Assembly (NCBI RefSeq): GCF_001263205.1
Contig: NZ_CP012333.1
Span: 5,867,001-5,931,000 of the forward strand
DNA: 64,000 nucleotides
Origin: Labilithrix luteola
Lineage (GTDB): Bacteria > Myxococcota_A > Polyangia > Polyangiales > Polyangiaceae
Direction of reading: 5' to 3'
The position numbers and the translations under genes are program-made. The notes under the pieces were generated by a model. It made no database searches and was not told the DNA's origin. It saw only the letters and a program-made list of their open reading frames with translations. This document shows positions 7,825 through 17,861 of this stretch, piece by piece; the stretch's first letter is position 1; the number at the start of each line of letters is the position of its first letter.

Positions 7825-9207
7825 ATGGATCCGCTTGGCCGCAACGACGATCCCTCGGAGCGCGGTAAGTCGCGATGGATCGGCCGCATCATCCGCGAGA
7901 AGTGGCGGATCGACAGCCGCATCTCGCGCGGAGGCGTGGGCACGGTCTACGCCGCCACGCATCGCAAGAACGGTAGCCGCGTCGCCATCAAGATCCTCCA
8001 CCCTCAGTTCTCGAGGGACAACGACACGCGCAGCCGCTTCATGCAGGAAGGCTACGCGGCCAACCAGGTGAACCATGCGGGCGTCGTTCGCATTCTCGAC
8101 GACGACGTCACCGAAGAGGGCTACGCGTATCTCGTGATGGAGCTCCTCGAAGGGGAGCTTCTCGAAGCGCGACGCATTCGCAAAGGAGGCACCCTCCCGC
8201 TGCGTGAGGTCTACGAGGTCGCCGATCAATTGCTCGACGTCCTCGCTGCCGCGCACGACAAGGGCATCGTCCATCGCGACATCAAACCCGACAACCTCTT
8301 CGTCACGAACGAAGGGCGTCTCAAGGTTCTCGACTTCGGCTTCGCGCAGATGAAGCGAGGCGTTCGAACCGAGCAGACCGCCACGGGCTATCTGCTTGGC
8401 ACGCCGGGCTTCATGTCGCCGGAGCAGGCCGTCGGCAACAACGCACGCGTCGATGCGCAGACCGACATCTGGGCCGTCGGCGCAACGCTCTTCAATTTGA
8501 TCTCGGGTTGTCCGGTGCACGACGGCGAGAGCGCTGCGGAGATGCTGGTCGCGGCGGCCAACTACCAGCCTCGCTCACTCGCCAACGTCACCTCGGGATT
8601 GCCGCTCAAGCTCATTCAGATCGTGGACCGAGCGATTGCCTTCGACAAGGCCGACCGCTGGCCCAACGCGCGCGCGATGCACGCGGCGCTCAAGAAGGTC
8701 TCGGGGCTCACCACCGGCAACATGTTCGAGTCGGGGCGCCGAAGCATTCCTGATCACGTGCCGGAGTCCATCGAGCTGCTCGACGAGAACGACGTCGAAG
8801 AGGCTCAGCCGTCGTGGATCCGACCCGTCTACGAAGGCTACGACGACGGCCCGACGATCTCCGTTTCGACCGCGCTCTCGCGTCACGCGCGCTTCAGCGA
8901 GAGCCCGGATCCGCTCGGAGACACCGTGCGCGTGGATGACCTCGTTGCTCCACCTGCCGCTGCACGTCCCAAACCTCTTCCGACGCCCGCGCCGTTCACG
9001 CCGCTCGGGGCTCCAGCGCCGCTCGCGAGTGGATCGCCGCTCTCCTTCGCACCGTCCGCGGCAGAGCTCCAAACGATGTCGACGGGGCCGATGGCGGCTC
9101 AGCCGGCGGATTCGGGAAACACACGAGCGTGGCTTCTCCTCATCGTCGGAGCGCTGTCGATGATCGTGGTGATTCTCGTCGGTCTGTTTCTCTTCGGCCT
9201 CGACTGA
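7825..9207 (+). CDS. Ser/Thr protein kinase (Hanks type), membrane-anchored
   Basis: This is a complete eukaryotic-like kinase domain at about residues 27-290. It has the glycine loop SRGGVGTVY, VAIK with Lys56, the catalytic loop HRDIKPDN (150-157), DFG (170-172) and the activation-segment end GTPGFMSPEQ. A Pro/Ala-rich linker of about 130 residues follows, then one transmembrane helix near residues 433-457 with almost nothing outside. It therefore lacks an extracellular sensor such as PASTA and is probably tail-anchored with the kinase in the cytoplasm. The upstream gene has the same tail-anchored layout and Thr-rich motifs, so it is a candidate partner or substrate. The kinase probably phosphorylates itself in the activation loop. 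Confidence 0.93.
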   Translation: MDPLGRNDDPSERGKSRWIGRIIREKWRIDSRISRGGVGTVYAATHRKNGSRVAIKILHPQFSRDNDTRSRFMQEGYAANQVNHAGVVRILDDDVTEEGYAYLVMELLEGELLEARRIRKGGTLPLREVYEVADQLLDVLAAAHDKGIVHRDIKPDNLFVTNEGRLKVLDFGFAQMKRGVRTEQTATGYLLGTPGFMSPEQAVGNNARVDAQTDIWAVGATLFNLISGCPVHDGESAAEMLVAAANYQPRSLANVTSGLPLKLIQIVDRAIAFDKADRWPNARAMHAALKKVSGLTTGNMFESGRRSIPDHVPESIELLDENDVEEAQPSWIRPVYEGYDDGPTISVSTALSRHARFSESPDPLGDTVRVDDLVAPPAAARPKPLPTPAPFTPLGAPAPLASGSPLSFAPSAAELQTMSTGPMAAQPADSGNTRAWLLLIVGALSMIVVILVGLFLFGLD

Positions 9208-9360
9208 CACCTACATCGCGCGCTCCGTAGATCTTCTTCCGTCGCGATACGTACGAGCGAAATCCGTACACGCGCGCCCCGAACGTCGACCGATTGCCTC
9301 ACTTCGCCTGTAGGGTGGGCGCCATTCGCGCGTTGATCGCGATGGAGACGTCTTATCTGC

Positions 9361-12300
9361 ATGAAACGAAGCGCACTTGTTCTTGCCTTGCTCACGGCGT
9401 TCCTGGCCCTCGGTTGTCCTGGGAAGCCGCCTCAAGCACCTGCCCCGGCGAAGTCTGCCGGAGATAACGGTCCTCTCGTGGTTCGCTTGTCGAAGTCGGG
9501 TTTGGGGTTCCGGATCAGCAACGCCGACGAAGAAGCCGACAACGCCCAAGAGCGAAAGCTCGCGCCGGCGACGCCGCTCGGTGCGGACGATGCAAAACGC
9601 CTCGTCGCGCGACTGCCTCAGCTTCCGCGCGACGCCGAAGACGAGAAGGCGTTCTCGATGCGCGACAAGTCGATTCCTGCGCCGCGCGCGGGAAAGACGG
9701 TGTCCGAAGCCTTTCCGCCGCCGGCCGGGCCTCCTCCCACGAACGTGCCGCCGAAAGGTCCACTGACGGTCGAGCGCCACGAGCCCGAAGGCAAGGTCGA
9801 GATCGCACCACACGTGACGGTGACGTTCTCGCAGCCGATGGTGCCCATCACCTCGGTCGACGAGCTCGCGAAGGACAAGGCGCCGATCACGCTCACGCCG
9901 CAGCCCGAAGGCAAGTGGCGTTGGCTCGGCACGCGCACGCTGCTCTTCCAACCGGAAAAGCGCATGCCGATGGCCACCGAGTACACGGTGGAGGTTCCTT
10001 CCGGCACGAAGGCGGCCAACGGTGAAACGCTGAACGCCGCGACGCGGTGGACGTTCACCACGCCTCCGCCGACCGTGAAGCGCACCTGGCCCACGGACAA
10101 CTCCGTCGCGCTCGAGCCGATCGTGTTCGTCGAGTTCGATCAGGCGATCGACGCAGGGGCCATGCTCGCGAGTATCGAGCTCCGCAGCGCGCGCGGGAGC
10201 GTGCCCGTGAAGCTCGCCGAGCCGGACGAGATCGAGGGTGACGATACGGTCCGAAGGCTGTCGCAGCAGGCCGAGAAAGGCCGCTGGGTCGCCTTCAAGC
10301 CGACGACCAAGCTCTCGACGTCGACGGGCTATACGGTCGTCGTCAAGAAGGGGGCGAAGAGTGCCGAAGGCCCGCGCACGACGGCGTCGGATCAGACTTC
10401 GTCGTTCGTCACGTTCGGCCCCTTGAAGGTGGTGAAGTCCCAGTGCGGTTGGGGCAAGGACTGCGCTCCGCTCCAGCCGTTCACGGTCACTTTTTCGAAC
10501 CCGATCGACCTCGGCAAGTTCGATACGTCGATGGTGAAGGCATCGCCCGAGATCCCCGCCATGAAGGTGGAGGTCCACCAGACGTACATGACGATCTCCG
10601 GCCGTACGAAGGGCCGCACGAAGTACGCGGTCGACATCGCGAAGAGCATCACGGACGTCCACCAGCAGACGATGGACGAGCCGGCGCATCTCACGTTCGA
10701 CGTCGGGCCTGCCGAGCCGACGATGTTCGGCGCCGAAAACCCCATGGTCGTTCTCGACCCGGCCGCGCCCAAGCAGTACGTCGTCTACTCGATCAACGAG
10801 CCCGCACTGCACGCGCGCGTCTACGCCGTGACGCCGGAGGACTACAAGAAGTACATCGAGTTCTCGAACGAGTGGGAACGGCCGCGGAAGATCACGCCGC
10901 CCGGCAAGCTCGTGTTCGACAAGACGATCACCCCGAAGAAATCACCCGACGAGGTGGTCGGCACGCCGATCGATCTCGGCGCTGCATTGAACGGTGGCTT
11001 CGGTCAGGTGCTCGTCGTGGTCGAGCCGACGCGAACCCTCCCCAAGGGCTGGCAACGGCCCGAGCTCCACGTGTGGATTCAGGCTACCGAGCTCGGCCTC
11101 GCGGCGTATGCCGAAAGCGATCGCGTGACGGGGTGGGTGACGAAGCTCACCGACGGATCTCCCATCGATGACGTCGAGGTTTCGCTCCTCGGCGAGGCGC
11201 CGGTGAAGACCCAGGGCGGCATCGCGCGCCTTCCGCTGACCAAGACCACGATGAGCCTCGTCGTTGCGCGCAAAGGCAAAGACGTCGCGATCGTCGGCGA
11301 TGGCTATGCGGGCAACCCGCTCCCGCAACGTCAAGACCAGCTTCGCTGGCTCGTCTTCGACGATCGCGGCATGTACAAGCCGGGCGAAGAGCTCCGCGTG
11401 AAGGGCTGGCTGCGTCGCGTGGGGACGGGGCGCGGTGGCGACATCGATGCCGTTCCTTCGATCGAAGGGCAGACCGTGCGCTACCGCGTGCGTGATCCGC
11501 GCTGGGCGGAGATCGGCACCGGTGAGGCGAAGGTCGACTCTGCCGGAGCCTTCGACTTCGCCTACAAGCTTCCCGCGAACGCGAACCTCGGCTCGGCCCA
11601 CATCGAGCTCGTGCTCGAGGGCTCTCGGCTCGAGGCGAACAACTACCACCATCGGTTCGAGGTGCAGGAGTTCCGGCGCCCCGAGTTCGAAGTGAATGCG
11701 AAGGCGAGCGAAGGGCCGCACTACGTCGGCGGTCACGCGGTCGCGACCGTGACGGCGTCGTACTACGCGGGCGGCGGCTTGCCGAACGCGCCGGTCGAAT
11801 GGCACGTGACGCGCAGCACGGGGTCGTTCGCGCCGCCGAATCGTACGGACTTCCACTTCGGTCCCGAGCCGCGTCTGTTCTGGGATTTCCGTGGGCCCTC
11901 GAAGGCCGAGGAGACGAAGACGGAGACGTGGTCCTCGCGCACGAACCCGCAGGGCGTTCACCGCATTCGTCTCGATTTCGACGCGCTCGAGCCGTCGTAT
12001 CCGATGAGCCTCCAGCTCACCGGGCAGGTCGAAGACGTCAATCGCCAGCAGTGGGCAGGCCGCACCACGATGCTCGTTCATCCGTCGGACACCTACGTCG
12101 GCGTCCGTCTCGGCAAGAACTTCGTGCGCGCGGGCGAGAACATCGACGTCGATCTCCTCGCGGCGAACATCGAGGGCAAGCTCGTCGGCGGACGGCCCAT
12201 CGTGGTCAAGGCGGCGCGCCTCGACTGGCAACAGAAGGGCACCGAGTACGTCGAGAAGGAAGTCGACGTCCAGACGTGCGAGACCACGAGCAACGGCGGC

Positions 12301-15300
12301 GAGAACGACAAGCCTGCACGCTGTTCGCTCAAGACCACCGAAGGTGGCCGCTATCGCGTGTGGGCCGTCGTCACCGACGAGCACGGACGCAAGAACCAGA
12401 GCGCCACGACGCTCTACGTGACGGGCAAAGACGTCCCGAAGGATCGCGGCGTCACGGGTGATCGCATCACGGTCATCCCGGACAAGAAGGAGTACAAGCC
12501 GGGTGAAACGGCCGAAGTGCTCGTCGTCGCCCCGTTCCTGCCGGCCGAAGGCATCCTCACCGTGCGCCGCCAGGGCATCGTTCAGCTCGAGCGATTCACG
12601 ATGAAGGATCCGTCGCAGGTCCTGAAGGTGAAGCTCGACGAGCCGATGGTGCCGAACGTGGAGATCCACGTCGACCTCGTCGGGGCGGCGGCTCGTGCGG
12701 ACAGCTCGATCAAACGCCCGGCCTTCGGTACAGGCTCGGTGACGGTGAACGTGCTTCCCGTTTCGCGCACGCTCGCGGTGAAGGCCGAGGCCAAGAAGCC
12801 GACGCTCGAACCGGGAGGCGCGACCTCCATCGAGGTCGACGTGAAGGACGCGCAGGCTCGTCCCGTTCGAGACGCCGAAGTCGCCGTCATCGTGGTCGAC
12901 GAAGCGGTGCTTGCGCTATCGGGCAAGAAGACGCCCGATCCGGTGAGCGTCTTCTATTCGGAGCGCTATTCGGACGTCTCCGACGTTGGCCTGCGCGATC
13001 GCATCGTGCTCGCCGATCCCGATCTCCTGCAGCGTGGCAATCTCGCGGCGGAGGGCACCGCCTCCGGCGGCGGCATCGCCAGGCCCCAGGCACGGATGGC
13101 TGCAGGCGCGCCCATGGCTCCCCCCGCGCCCGCGCCCATGGCTTCGGCGGCCGAGTTGTCCAAGAGCGACGCCGCGTTCGACAAGAAGGTGGCTTCGCGA
13201 GACGAAGCTGTCTCGGCGAACAACACGCCCATCCAGGTGCGCACGGACTTCGGCGCGCTCGCGCTCTTCTCGCCGCGCGTGCGAACCGACGGCTCGGGCA
13301 AGGCCACCGTGCCGGTGAAGCTCCCCGACAACCTCACGCGCTATCGCGTGATGGCCGTTGCCTCCGCGGGTGACAAGCAGTTCGGCGCGAACGAGTCGAC
13401 GATTACGGCGCGCCTCCCGCTCATGGTTCGTCCGAGCGCGCCGCGCTTCTTGAACTTCGGCGATCGCTTCGAGCTGCCCGTCATCGTTCAGAACCAGACG
13501 GACTCGCCGGTCGACGTCGGCGTCGTCGCGCGTGCAGTCAACGCGACGGTCGAAGAGCCTTCGGCGAAACGCGTGACCATCCCGCCGAACGACCGCGTCG
13601 AAGTGCGCTTCAACGCGGCGGCCGAGAAGGCGGGCACAGCGCGATTCCAGATCGGCATCGCGGCGAAGGACTTCGCCGATGCGAGTCAGATCACGCTCCC
13701 GGTCTACACGCCGGCCACCACAGAAGCGTTTGCCACGTACGGCGAGATCGACGACGGCGCCATCGCGCAGCCGGTGAAGATGCCGCCGAACGTCTTCCCG
13801 CAGTTCGGCGGGCTCGAGATCACGACGAGCTCCACGCAGCTGCAAGCGCTCACCGACGCGGTGCTCTACCTGGTGAAGTACCCCTTCGAATGCAACGAGC
13901 AGATCGCCTCGCGTGTTCTCGCCGTCGCTTCGCTGAAGGACGTCCTCTCGGCGTTCAAGGCCGAGGGGTTGCCGTCGCCGGAGGTTCTCACGAAGTCGAT
14001 GACCACGGACTTCGAGAAGCTCCAGCGCCACCAGAACGGCAACGGCGGTTGGGGCTTCTGGCAAGAGCAGCCTTGGCCGTACCTCTCCGTCCACGTGACG
14101 CACGCCCTCGTGCGCGCGAAGGAGAAGGGATTCCAGCCGAATGCCGTGATGCTGTCGCGCGCGCAGAGCTATCTACGCAGCATCGAGAGCCAGATTCCGT
14201 CCTGGTACCCCGACGATGCTCGCCGGGCGATCATCGCCTACGCGCTGTTCGTCAGGAAGAAGATGGGGGATGCGGATCCGGCACGTGCCAAGCGCCTCAT
14301 CACGGAGGCCGGAGGGCTCGAGAAGCTGCCGATCGAAGCCGTCGGTTGGATCTGGCCCATCCTCTCGCAAGACAAGGCGTCGGCCGCGGACAACGAGGCG
14401 ATTCGGCGTCACGTCCAGAATCGCGTCACCGAGACCGCAGGCGCTGCGCACTTCGTGAGCGGCTACAAGGACGCCGACTGGCTCTTGCTCCACTCCGACC
14501 GTCGCGCCGACGGCGTGCTGCTCGAATCGATGATTGGAGATCAGCCGCAATCGAGCGTGATTCCGAAGCTCGTGAAGGGCTTGCTTGGCCACCGCAAGGC
14601 GGGGCACTGGACCAACACGCAGGAGAACGCGTTCGTACTGCTCGCGCTCGACCGCTACTTCGCGACCTACGAGAAGGTGACGCCCGACTTCGTGGCTCGG
14701 GTGTGGCTCGGCGATCGCTTCGCCGGCCAGCACGCCTTCAAGGGCCGCACGACCGAGTCCAGTGAGACGAAGGTCCCGATGCAGTGGCTCGCGAGCGAGC
14801 TCAAGTCACCGCAGTCGCTCGTGCTCGGCAAAGACGGCCCGGGCCGCCTTTACTACCGCATCGGCATGCAGTACGCGCCGACCGATTTGAAGCTGCCGCC
14901 GACGGATCAGGGCTTCGTGGTCTCGCGAACGTACGAAGGCGCTGACAAGCCCGAGGACGTGCGCCGTGATGCGGACGGAACCTGGCGCGTGAAGGCCGGG
15001 ACGAAGGTGCGCGTGCGTGTTTCGATGGTCGCGCAGTCGCGTCGCTACCACGTCGCGCTCGTCGATCCGATTCCCGCCGGGCTCGAACCGCTCAATCCGG
15101 CACTCGCCGTCACCGGCGAGATTCCGAAGGACCCGAAGGTTGCCGAGGATGCCGCCAAACGCGGAGGACGCTACTGGTACTGGGACCGAACCTGGTACGA
15201 GCACCAGAACATGCGAGACGAGCGCGTCGAGGCGTTCGCGTCGCTCCTCTGGGACGGCGTCTGGGACTACACCTACGTCGCGAAGGCCACGACGCCGGGC

Positions 15301-15390
15301 GTCTACGTGGTTCCTCCGCCGAAGGCCGAAGAGATGTACTCGCCGGAGACGTTCGGTCGCGGCCGGGGAGACCGTTTCATCGTCGAGTGA
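9361..15390 (+). CDS. alpha-2-macroglobulin family lipoprotein
   Basis: This 2009-residue protein has a lipobox at LALGC (Cys19), so it is probably tethered to a membrane facing the periplasm. The N-terminal part carries Ig-like and MG domains (repeated VTVTFSQPM-, FVEFDQAI- and FTVTFSNPI-type strands at about 150-380). The bait/MG7-8 region follows, then an Ala/Pro-rich insert near 1240-1275, and the alpha-alpha toroid. The thioester motif is CNEQ, with Cys1511 and Gln1514, where bacterial homologues usually have CLEQ. The family traps proteases that reach the periplasm. In many bacteria the gene sits beside pbpC; none is present here. It is read alone from a 150-base upstream gap. Confidence 0.93.
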   Translation: MKRSALVLALLTAFLALGCPGKPPQAPAPAKSAGDNGPLVVRLSKSGLGFRISNADEEADNAQERKLAPATPLGADDAKRLVARLPQLPRDAEDEKAFSMRDKSIPAPRAGKTVSEAFPPPAGPPPTNVPPKGPLTVERHEPEGKVEIAPHVTVTFSQPMVPITSVDELAKDKAPITLTPQPEGKWRWLGTRTLLFQPEKRMPMATEYTVEVPSGTKAANGETLNAATRWTFTTPPPTVKRTWPTDNSVALEPIVFVEFDQAIDAGAMLASIELRSARGSVPVKLAEPDEIEGDDTVRRLSQQAEKGRWVAFKPTTKLSTSTGYTVVVKKGAKSAEGPRTTASDQTSSFVTFGPLKVVKSQCGWGKDCAPLQPFTVTFSNPIDLGKFDTSMVKASPEIPAMKVEVHQTYMTISGRTKGRTKYAVDIAKSITDVHQQTMDEPAHLTFDVGPAEPTMFGAENPMVVLDPAAPKQYVVYSINEPALHARVYAVTPEDYKKYIEFSNEWERPRKITPPGKLVFDKTITPKKSPDEVVGTPIDLGAALNGGFGQVLVVVEPTRTLPKGWQRPELHVWIQATELGLAAYAESDRVTGWVTKLTDGSPIDDVEVSLLGEAPVKTQGGIARLPLTKTTMSLVVARKGKDVAIVGDGYAGNPLPQRQDQLRWLVFDDRGMYKPGEELRVKGWLRRVGTGRGGDIDAVPSIEGQTVRYRVRDPRWAEIGTGEAKVDSAGAFDFAYKLPANANLGSAHIELVLEGSRLEANNYHHRFEVQEFRRPEFEVNAKASEGPHYVGGHAVATVTASYYAGGGLPNAPVEWHVTRSTGSFAPPNRTDFHFGPEPRLFWDFRGPSKAEETKTETWSSRTNPQGVHRIRLDFDALEPSYPMSLQLTGQVEDVNRQQWAGRTTMLVHPSDTYVGVRLGKNFVRAGENIDVDLLAANIEGKLVGGRPIVVKAARLDWQQKGTEYVEKEVDVQTCETTSNGGENDKPARCSLKTTEGGRYRVWAVVTDEHGRKNQSATTLYVTGKDVPKDRGVTGDRITVIPDKKEYKPGETAEVLVVAPFLPAEGILTVRRQGIVQLERFTMKDPSQVLKVKLDEPMVPNVEIHVDLVGAAARADSSIKRPAFGTGSVTVNVLPVSRTLAVKAEAKKPTLEPGGATSIEVDVKDAQARPVRDAEVAVIVVDEAVLALSGKKTPDPVSVFYSERYSDVSDVGLRDRIVLADPDLLQRGNLAAEGTASGGGIARPQARMAAGAPMAPPAPAPMASAAELSKSDAAFDKKVASRDEAVSANNTPIQVRTDFGALALFSPRVRTDGSGKATVPVKLPDNLTRYRVMAVASAGDKQFGANESTITARLPLMVRPSAPRFLNFGDRFELPVIVQNQTDSPVDVGVVARAVNATVEEPSAKRVTIPPNDRVEVRFNAAAEKAGTARFQIGIAAKDFADASQITLPVYTPATTEAFATYGEIDDGAIAQPVKMPPNVFPQFGGLEITTSSTQLQALTDAVLYLVKYPFECNEQIASRVLAVASLKDVLSAFKAEGLPSPEVLTKSMTTDFEKLQRHQNGNGGWGFWQEQPWPYLSVHVTHALVRAKEKGFQPNAVMLSRAQSYLRSIESQIPSWYPDDARRAIIAYALFVRKKMGDADPARAKRLITEAGGLEKLPIEAVGWIWPILSQDKASAADNEAIRRHVQNRVTETAGAAHFVSGYKDADWLLLHSDRRADGVLLESMIGDQPQSSVIPKLVKGLLGHRKAGHWTNTQENAFVLLALDRYFATYEKVTPDFVARVWLGDRFAGQHAFKGRTTESSETKVPMQWLASELKSPQSLVLGKDGPGRLYYRIGMQYAPTDLKLPPTDQGFVVSRTYEGADKPEDVRRDADGTWRVKAGTKVRVRVSMVAQSRRYHVALVDPIPAGLEPLNPALAVTGEIPKDPKVAEDAAKRGGRYWYWDRTWYEHQNMRDERVEAFASLLWDGVWDYTYVAKATTPGVYVVPPPKAEEMYSPETFGRGRGDRFIVE

Positions 15391-15393
15391 TGT

Positions 15394-16605
15394 TCACGAC
15401 CTAGTGTTGGATCGGCCCGTGCCGCAGACCTGTGCTGCGCGCGGGCCTTCCGTCTCGTCGCAAGTTCCTCCTTCCGGCGGAGCGTGCGCGGTGACGAGAA
15501 TCTCGTGGCGATGGAGATGGGTGAGCAGGGCGTCGTCGAACTCGATGCCCTGCTCGTCGGCCAGCTGCTTGCGTGTGGCGGCGACCGTGGTAGTCGGCTG
15601 GAACTTGCCGAGGATCTCGTACAGCTCGGGCTCGAGATTGAACGAGTCGTAGGCGTTGTACGGCGTCGTGACGAGCACGCCTCCCTGGATGACCGGAAGC
15701 GAGCGCAGCGACTTGTGGAGCACGAGGCGCTCGGGGAGTTTCGTCTGCACGTCGAGCGCATCACGTGCGCTCTTCAGTCGACCGAGGAGGGCACGGCCTT
15801 CTTTGGTCTCTTCGACGATCCTTGCGTAGCCTGCGCGATCGAGCGACCGCACGCGTTCGTAGCACGCGATGTAGAACTCTTCTTCGCGAGTCGCCCACGA
15901 GCCCCAGGTGGCGCGATACATCTCGTCCGGCGGTCGGCGATCTTCGAGCTCGTGGAGGTGTAGCTTGCCTTCGCGCACCTTCGGCTGGTTCACCTCGCTG
16001 CCGGCGACCTGCGATGCGGACCAGCGCATCAGTTCGCGCTCGACGTGCGTGAGGTAGTCTTTGAGAGCGACCCAGAATCGCTTGCCTGGCGCGCCCCCGT
16101 CGACCTTGCAGTAGTACGTCGAACACACCACCTCTCGGTGGTGCCAGATCGAGCAGCGTCCGCCGTCGAGGTATGGGCACACCAACGCACTCGTGCGCCC
16201 GAACGACTCGTGGGACGACGCGGTGTAGAGCAGGGTCCACTTCCGAGAGGGCCCGAGGTGGTGCGGCGTGACGCCGATGCCCTGCCGGATCTGTTCGCGG
16301 ACGCGCGCCTGTCCTTCACGGAGCTCTTCGCGCGTGTCTGCGAGGATCGCCCCAACGTGGTAGTTCGGCAGGTGGGGCTGGAAGGTGCAGCACTTCGTCT
16401 CCGGTCTGAAGAACGTTGCGCGCACCCCTTCGGGGACCTGCCCGTGGTCGCACATCTGACAGTCGTCGCAGGTTGCTCGGGTCTCGACGACAGCCGGCCG
16501 ATCCAAGAGGGGCGACACGAGCGCTCGGAGAAAGGGAGGTACGGAAGCTCGAAGCGTGTCGCCCATTGGTGCGGACGATAGCAGCTGCTCACCGACACGC
16601 CTCAT
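15394..16605 (-). CDS. Cys-rich putative metal-binding protein (YkgJ-like N-terminal part)
   Basis: This is a 403-residue protein of unknown function. The first half has CDDCQMCDHG, KCCTFQPHLPNYHVG, LVCPYLDGGRCSIWHHR and CSTYYCK, a cysteine pattern like the zinc- or iron-chelating YkgJ/Fe-S cluster-binding group. The second half has a region from about residue 325 to 380 (PELYEILGKFQP... LLTHLHRHEILV) that looks like a small winged-helix or PqqD-like fold. It has no signal peptide, so it is probably cytoplasmic. The gene converges on the alpha-2-macroglobulin gene with three bases between the stops. ATG at 16566 (MGDTLRAS) is an alternative start. Confidence 0.7.
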   Translation of the reverse strand: MRRVGEQLLSSAPMGDTLRASVPPFLRALVSPLLDRPAVVETRATCDDCQMCDHGQVPEGVRATFFRPETKCCTFQPHLPNYHVGAILADTREELREGQARVREQIRQGIGVTPHHLGPSRKWTLLYTASSHESFGRTSALVCPYLDGGRCSIWHHREVVCSTYYCKVDGGAPGKRFWVALKDYLTHVERELMRWSASQVAGSEVNQPKVREGKLHLHELEDRRPPDEMYRATWGSWATREEEFYIACYERVRSLDRAGYARIVEETKEGRALLGRLKSARDALDVQTKLPERLVLHKSLRSLPVIQGGVLVTTPYNAYDSFNLEPELYEILGKFQPTTTVAATRKQLADEQGIEFDDALLTHLHRHEILVTAHAPPEGGTCDETEGPRAAQVCGTGRSNTRS

Positions 16606-17048
16606 TGCCGACCCGTGGTCGTTGCGCTTGGGCGCGACCTCGGTCTGTCACTCATCGCTTTCGTGCGCGACACGCCGGCGTTCCGCACCGTCGACGCTCG
16701 GTCGACAGGGGTTGCCCGGCCGTAAACGAGAAGGCTCTCGGAACGACGTCCTCCGAGCGGTCTTTCTGTCTGCGGCGGGCTTTTGCAGGGGTTGTGAGGC
16801 TTCCTGCCGTCGCTGGCTAACGTTGTGGAAATAGTGGAAAATTCGACAATCGTGCGCGTTTGTACGGAAGAACTGCATGGACCTTCGGGAAAGATCCGTC
16901 TATCCCACGGCTTGAACCGAAGTGGACGAGGCGGCAGCAGGCTTCGTCCATGGAGGGGAACGCGCGGACCGCTCGCAATCGACTCCGCTTATGTCGGGGT
17001 AAACCCCTCGCGTGCGGCCCTTTCCCTTCACGTCCCAAAGAGGTTCTG
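16606..17048. other. intergenic region upstream of OmpA-family operon
   Basis: This 443-base stretch holds no gene I can support. Its most promising part is an AT-rich run at about 16818-16855 with a repeated GTGGAAA, where the promoter of the downstream OmpA-family operon may lie. A second notable spot is GGGGTAAACCCC near 16997-17008, a short palindrome about 40 bases before the gene start that could be an operator or part of the 5' leader. The open frame from 16860 into the OmpA gene is a fortuitous extension. Confidence 0.4.
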
Positions 17049-17861
17049 ATGCTTTCCCACCGCTTCCTGCCGCACGCCGTCGCTGCGTCGATGCTACTCG
17101 CGCTCGTCGGCTGTGGTGGCACCACGCAATTCGCTGGTGCGCAGGCGTTCGCCATCGCTGGCACGCCCCCGCCCCCGCCGCCGCCGCCCCCGCCGCCTCC
17201 CCCGAAGGAGGAGCCCAAGCCGCCGCCGCGCGTCGAGCTGCGCGACAACAAGATCGAGTTCAAAGAGAAGATCCAGTTCGAGGTCAACAAGGCCGTCATC
17301 AAGCCTGAGAGCTTCTCGCTGCTTCACGACATCGCGGAAGTCATCAAGAACAACCCGCAGGTCAAGAAGCTCTCGATCGAGGGTCACGCGAGCGCCGAGG
17401 GCGATGCCAAGCGCAACAAGACCCTCTCGGACGCGCGCGCGAAGTCGGTCATGGACTACCTCGTGAAGAAGGAGGGCGTCGAAGCTGCCCGCCTCACCGC
17501 GAAGGGCTGGGGCGTCGAGAAGCCCATCGCCCCGAACGACACCGAGGAGAACCGCGAGAAGAACCGCCGCGTCGAGTTCCTCGTCGTCGAGCAGGACATC
17601 ACCAAGAAGAAGGTCGAAATCGACCCGACGACCGGCAAAGAGAAGGTCGTCGAGACGAAGACCGAGTCGGTGAAGGCTCCGGACGCCGCCCCCGCCGCCG
17701 GAACGGAAACCTCGACCAAGCCGGGCACCACGCCCGCGAAGCCGGGCACCAAGCCCGCCACCACCACGTCGAAGCCCGCGGCTCCGGCGACCAGCGCCTC
17801 GGCGAAGCCGGCAACCCCGCCGCCCGCCACGTCCGCGAAGAAGCCGGAGGGTAAGAAGTGA
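17049..17861 (+). CDS. OmpA family lipoprotein
   Basis: A signal peptide ends in the lipobox LVGC. A run of 13 prolines and a KEEPKPPPR linker follow, then an OmpA C-terminal domain from about residue 60 to 190. The peptidoglycan-binding residues are visible in NKTLSDARAKSV and NREKNRRVEF. The last 80 residues are a Pro/Thr/Lys/Ala-rich tail. The protein likely anchors the outer membrane to peptidoglycan, with the proline run as a rigid spacer. The start at 17049 has AAAGAGG upstream and places the signal peptide at the N-terminus. The stop overlaps the start of the next lipoprotein gene, so the two form an operon closed by a clear terminator. Confidence 0.92.
   Translation: MLSHRFLPHAVAASMLLALVGCGGTTQFAGAQAFAIAGTPPPPPPPPPPPPPKEEPKPPPRVELRDNKIEFKEKIQFEVNKAVIKPESFSLLHDIAEVIKNNPQVKKLSIEGHASAEGDAKRNKTLSDARAKSVMDYLVKKEGVEAARLTAKGWGVEKPIAPNDTEENREKNRRVEFLVVEQDITKKKVEIDPTTGKEKVVETKTESVKAPDAAPAAGTETSTKPGTTPAKPGTKPATTTSKPAAPATSASAKPATPPPATSAKKPEGKK

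Noticed and set aside
10942..12669. 575-codon minus-strand frame within the alpha-2-macroglobulin gene
   Set aside because: Antisense shadow; the plus-strand frame carries continuous recognisable domains.
17162..17215. Proline-codon run in the OmpA-family gene as a simple-repeat error
   Set aside because: The 13 proline codons are mixed (CCC, CCG, CCT) and in frame with the signal peptide and the OmpA domain, so it is a genuine spacer.
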